Shown here: positions 43,472-46,470 of the stretch, in pieces
How the letters are laid out: the number at the start of each line of letters is the position of its first letter
How positions within the stretch are numbered: position 1 is the first letter of the stretch
Origin: Anabaena sp. CRKS33
Lineage (GTDB): Bacteria; Cyanobacteriota; Cyanobacteriia; Cyanobacteriales; Nostocaceae
Length of the DNA: 46,470 nucleotides
Assembly: GCA_001672075.1 (NCBI GenBank)
Contig: LJOT01000005.1
Span: 1 to 46,470, forward strand
Direction: 5' to 3'
The notes under the pieces: model-generated
What the model was told of the DNA's origin: nothing
Seen by the model: the letters and a program-made list of their open reading frames with translations, nothing else
Database searches by the model: none
Translations under genes and position numbers: made by a program

Positions 43472-44176
43472 ATGGTCATGGCTGCCGCCAAGATTCTTGT
43501 AGTTGACGACGATTCTGCGGTTCGGAATTTAATTCAACGTTTTTTGCTGCAACAAAATTATCAAGTAGAGTCCGCAGAAGATGGTAAAATGGCTCTAGCC
43601 ATTTTTGAGCAATTTAACCCCGATTTGGTGATTCTGGATGTAAATTTACCAGATGCACTTGGATTTAACCTTTGTCAAGAAATGCAAAATCGTAGTGGGG
43701 TATTTGTGCTACTGCTGACTAGCAGGACAGATGAAGCCGATAAAATTCGCGGTTTTTCTAAGGGTGCTGACGACTACCTGACCAAGCCCTTTGGTTTGGG
43801 AGAGTTAGAGGTGAGAGTAGGCGCAATTTTGAGGAGGCAGCGGGTTGTAGCTAATACAGAACAGCAGCGCTTAGTCTTTGAAAAGCTGATAATTGATTCT
43901 GTGCGACGGGAAGTAATGGTTAATAATGAAACCATCCCTTTAACAGCGCTGGAGTTTGAATTGTTGCATTTTTTAGCTAGTCATCCGGGGCGGGTTTGGC
44001 GTAGGACCGAACTCATCCAACAAGTTTGGGACTATGAATACGTCGGGGATCAAAGGGTTGTGGATGTCCATATCGGTCAAATTCGCAAGAAAATTGAGGT
44101 AGATCCCACCCAATCAACGTTAATCCAGACCATACGTGGTGTAGGGTATAAGTTTGAATGCCCCACTTCACCGTAA
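43472..44176 (+). CDS. OmpR/PhoB-family response regulator
   Basis: 234 residues. The receiver (residues ~6-120) has the acidic pocket D12-D13, phospho-acceptor D56 in DLVILDVNLPD, T83 and K105 in DDYLTKPFG. The winged-helix DNA-binding domain (~135-230) has LTALEFELLHFLASHPGRVW and DVHIGQIRKKIE with RGVGYKF, the PhoB-type wing. ATG 43472 has an alternative ATG two codons later (43478); neither has a clear ribosome site. No histidine kinase is adjacent, so it is an orphan regulator here. The nearest named cyanobacterial relative cannot be fixed by eye. Confidence 0.9.
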   Translation: MVMAAAKILVVDDDSAVRNLIQRFLLQQNYQVESAEDGKMALAIFEQFNPDLVILDVNLPDALGFNLCQEMQNRSGVFVLLLTSRTDEADKIRGFSKGADDYLTKPFGLGELEVRVGAILRRQRVVANTEQQRLVFEKLIIDSVRREVMVNNETIPLTALEFELLHFLASHPGRVWRRTELIQQVWDYEYVGDQRVVDVHIGQIRKKIEVDPTQSTLIQTIRGVGYKFECPTSP

Positions 44177-44195
44177 ACCTAGTTGTAAACTTTAA

Positions 44196-44226
44196 CCACT
44201 TCCACATCTGAAAAGGGTGGGAGTGG
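44196..44226 (+). terminator. Hairpin after the response regulator
   Basis: CCACTTCCAC (44196) pairs with GTGGGAGTGG (44217), one G-U, across 11 nt, with one further A-T pair outside. It is about 20 bp past the response-regulator stop and just before the rhodanese stop on the other strand. No T-tract, so of moderate certainty. Confidence 0.5.
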
Positions 44227-44278
44227 TGACCAAATTTACGCGGTTAGCCTAACTTTTTGGTTGATTTGAGTACAGTTG

Positions 44279-44614
44279 TTAACCGTCTGTTCCTTCTGTA
44301 GCGCCGTTAATGGATTTCCAGGCTTGTAAACCACCTGTAAGTTCGGCCACTGTGGTAAAACCAAGGAATTGCAAGGTTCTGACAGCTTGTGCTGCTTGGC
44401 TGTCATTTTCACCATAAATGTAAATTTGCCGTTCTCTATGTAAGCAAGTTTGGGCGCGATGTTCTAAGTCATTGAGGGGGATAGAAATTGCTCCGGTGAT
44501 GCGGCTATGATTATAGGTTGAGCGATCGCGCACATCAATAATTGTAAAAGCAGGTTGTCCCCATTCCAGATTGGTCTTTAAGTCGTTAACATCAGCAACC
44601 AAATTAATACTCAT
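44279..44614 (-). CDS. Rhodanese-fold protein lacking the catalytic cysteine
   Basis: 111 residues, a single rhodanese domain: FTIIDVRDRSTYNHSRITGA, SIPLNDLEHR, and ELTGGLQAWKS near the C terminus. The usual active-site loop C-x-x-G-x-R-(S/A) is replaced by YGENDSQAA after IYIY, so the persulfide-forming Cys is missing. It can be neither a normal sulfurtransferase nor a Cdc25-like phosphatase. A binding or scaffold role is likely. A Cys elsewhere (TCLHRE) is not in the active-site position. Confidence 0.8.
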   Translation of the reverse strand: MSINLVADVNDLKTNLEWGQPAFTIIDVRDRSTYNHSRITGAISIPLNDLEHRAQTCLHRERQIYIYGENDSQAAQAVRTLQFLGFTTVAELTGGLQAWKSINGATEGTDG

Positions 44615-44783
44615 AAGCTTTTCGTGCTGTCTAATCTATAAAAAATTTAGCAAATATCCCCTATTAACTCTTATTTCTTTAGAATGACAGCAGAATTTAG
44701 AAATTAATTTTTTTGTAATCATAATATTGTAGGCTAATATTTTCTAGATTCAAAAAATACTTAATTTTTAATTTTAATTCCTC

Positions 44784-46470
44784 ATGACGGTATCTACTAT
44801 TCAAGCTTTACCAACAGAAGTTGTATATTTAATTACGGCAGGAGAAGTAATTGACTCTTTAGCGGCCGTTGTCAGGGAGTTAGTAGAAAATTCCCTAGAC
44901 GCTGGTGCAACGCGCATTGTAATTTCTTTATGGCCACAATTATGGCGAGTTCGGGTAGCTGATAATGGTTGTGGTATGAACTTGGATGATTTGCAACAAG
45001 CCGCAACTGCACACAGTACAAGTAAAATTCATTCTAGTGCAGACCTATGGAAAATTAGCAGTTTAGGATTTCGTGGTGAAGCACTACATAGTTTAACAAC
45101 TTTAGCAAATTTAGAAGTTTTAAGTCGTCCTTTAGAAGAAAGTGAAGGCTGGCGAATTGTTTATAATAACGAAGGAGAAGTAACAGAAGTAAATATTGCC
45201 GCTATTGCCCCTGGTACCGTGGTGACAGTGAATAATTTATTTGCTAATTGTACAGCCCGTCGTCAAGGTTTACCCGCGATAAATCAGCAATTAAAAGCTG
45301 TACAAGGGATAATTCAACAAATAGCTTTATGTCATCCTCATGTTCATTATCAAGTGTGGCAAAATGACAAAGAATGGTTGACAATTTGTCCTGCACCAAC
45401 TGTAGGAAAACTAATTCCACAAATTCTTCCTCAAGTCCGACAAGATGATTTATATGAAGTGAATTTAGAAGTACCAAATCTAGAAAATTCATCTTTACAT
45501 TTGGTGATAGGTTTACCAGATAGATGTCATCGTCATCGTTTGGATTGGGTAAAAGTAGCAATTAATGGCAGGATAATTAAATCACCAGAATTAGAACAGA
45601 ATATATTATCAGCTTTCCATAAAACATTACCACGCGATCGCTATCCCGTGTGTTTTTTACATTTGCATATTCCTCCAGAGCAAATTAACTGGAATCGCAA
45701 CCCAGCGAAAACAGAAATATATCTGCATGATCTACCTTTTTGGCAAGAACAAATTACCGCAGCTATCAACAAATCTCTGAGGATTTCCGAAACTAATATC
45801 AAAGAATCAGTTCACACTAGCAGAATTAGTAATTTATTAAAAGTAGCAGAATCTAAAGGTGAATATAGATTCAATTCTCAAAATTCTCAAAATCCTCAAA
45901 ATTCTCAAAATTCTCAAAATTCTGAAACTCAAAACTATTTAAAAGCAATTGCTCAACTAAGTAATACTTATATAGTTGCTGAACATTCTGGGGGAATGTG
46001 GTTAGTAGAACAACATATAGCCCATGAACGAGTATTATATGAACAATTATGTGATCACTGGCAATTAGTACCTCTAGAAACGCCAATTATTATTTATCAA
46101 TTATCACCAGCGCAGGTTTCCCAATTAGAACGTATTGGTTTAGATATAGAACCATTTGGTGATAAAATTTTTTGCGTACGGAATATCCCAGCCATGTTAA
46201 AACAAAGAGAAGATTGTGCTGAGGCAATTTTAGAATTAAGTTGGGGGGGAGACTTACAAACTGCTCAAATTGCAGTTGCTTGTCGGAGTGCAATTCGTAA
46301 TGGTACAAAAATGAGTTTACCAGAAATGCAGACCTTATTAGATAATTGGCAACGTACCCGCAACCCGCGCACTTGTCCCCATGGTAGACCAATTTATTTA
46401 TCTTTGGAAGAATCAGCACTAGCGCGGTTTTTTCGACGTAATTGGGTAATTGGGAAAAGTCATGGGATTT
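44784..46470 (+). CDS. mutL: DNA mismatch repair protein MutL (3' end beyond window)
   Basis: Open from ATG 44784 to the right edge, 562 codons seen. The GHKL ATPase domain has ELVENSLDAGATRI (motif I Asn), VADNGCGM, and SSLGFRGEALHSL. The S5-like transducer ends near NWNRNPAKTEIYLHD (residues ~310-320). A linker contains SQN repeats (~364-381). The C-terminal dimer domain begins near NYLKAIAQLSNTYIVAEH, with VEQHIAHERVLYE where endonuclease MutLs have DQHA-x2-E-x4-E, and ends close to CPHGRPIYLSLEESALARFF. A few C-terminal residues are probably missing. MutL links MutS mismatch recognition to strand removal. Confidence 0.95.
   Translation, partial: MTVSTIQALPTEVVYLITAGEVIDSLAAVVRELVENSLDAGATRIVISLWPQLWRVRVADNGCGMNLDDLQQAATAHSTSKIHSSADLWKISSLGFRGEALHSLTTLANLEVLSRPLEESEGWRIVYNNEGEVTEVNIAAIAPGTVVTVNNLFANCTARRQGLPAINQQLKAVQGIIQQIALCHPHVHYQVWQNDKEWLTICPAPTVGKLIPQILPQVRQDDLYEVNLEVPNLENSSLHLVIGLPDRCHRHRLDWVKVAINGRIIKSPELEQNILSAFHKTLPRDRYPVCFLHLHIPPEQINWNRNPAKTEIYLHDLPFWQEQITAAINKSLRISETNIKESVHTSRISNLLKVAESKGEYRFNSQNSQNPQNSQNSQNSETQNYLKAIAQLSNTYIVAEHSGGMWLVEQHIAHERVLYEQLCDHWQLVPLETPIIIYQLSPAQVSQLERIGLDIEPFGDKIFCVRNIPAMLKQREDCAEAILELSWGGDLQTAQIAVACRSAIRNGTKMSLPEMQTLLDNWQRTRNPRTCPHGRPIYLSLEESALARFFRRNWVIGKSHGI
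45873..45926 (+). repeat. 9-bp tandem repeat in mutL linker (6 units)
   Basis: AATTCTCAA is repeated six times (third unit AATCCTCAA, sixth AATTCTGAA), encoding N-S-Q triplets in the flexible linker between the ATPase and C-terminal domains. The unit length keeps the frame, so copy-number change alters linker length without a frameshift. Confidence 0.9.

Noticed and set aside
45244..46419. Three minus-strand frames of 71-109 codons
   Set aside because: All antisense to mutL, which is intact on the plus strand through this region.
1..46470. CRISPR arrays, tRNA and rRNA genes
   Set aside because: The only regular repeats are coding tandem repeats and short dispersed elements, with no spacer pattern; no cloverleaf or rRNA sequence was recognised in the gaps.

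Overview
The window is chromosomal DNA from a filamentous, Nostocales-type cyanobacterium. The evidence is a psaA-psaB pair for photosystem I, NDH-1 subunit NdhF, an RbcR-type LysR regulator, a CPP1-like protein, a DnaE chain that ends in the N-half of the cyanobacterial split intein, more than 20 copies of the HIP1 octamer GCGATCGC, AT-rich coding sequence and short interspersed repeats typical of this group. Two genes are cut by the edges: a molybdopterin oxidoreductase on the left and mutL on the right. I see no rRNA, tRNA, CRISPR array or transposase.

Layout. 1-3.2 kb: the oxidoreductase fragment and a DUF29 protein. 3.4-6.1 kb: split dnaE (minus). 6.2-8.1 kb: a compact three-gene minus-strand operon (unknown protein, STAS-like DUF4325 protein, PIN-domain protein), which is the best candidate here for an uncharacterised system. 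8.3-12.9 kb: psaA-psaB (minus) closed by a clear terminator. 13.5-18.5 kb: a repeat-bearing lipoprotein, glutaminase, ilvD and a pentapeptide/TPR protein. 18.7-20.4 kb: a DsbA-like thiol oxidoreductase and an exported protein of unknown function. 20.4-25.3 kb: an accessory island with two vapBC-type modules, an xisI remnant, an XRE-ImmA/IrrE regulator divergent from an unknown gene across a palindrome, and a decayed YgiT-type antitoxin. Most of the island lies between two direct repeats.

25.4-30.6 kb returns to core photosynthetic physiology: ndhF, a thioredoxin-like gene, an NnrU/Z-ISO family membrane protein and rbcR. 30.7-34.8 kb is a co-directional set of a Ser/Thr kinase and two solute-binding proteins without a permease. 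35-37.1 kb holds a Crp-family regulator divergent from an orphan ArgRS-like protein that lacks a catalytic core, then a candidate small RNA or bidirectional terminator. 37.2-42.8 kb carries a Cof-type HAD phosphatase, sbcC, a second HAD protein and a CPP1-like protein. 43.4-46.5 kb carries an OmpR-type response regulator, a rhodanese-fold protein without the catalytic cysteine, and the start of mutL.

Most genes are single or in pairs. The functional groupings the sequence supports are psaA-psaB, the PIN/STAS-like operon, the toxin-antitoxin pairs and the kinase/solute-binding cluster. All functions are assigned by reading motifs and family resemblance; no database search was run.
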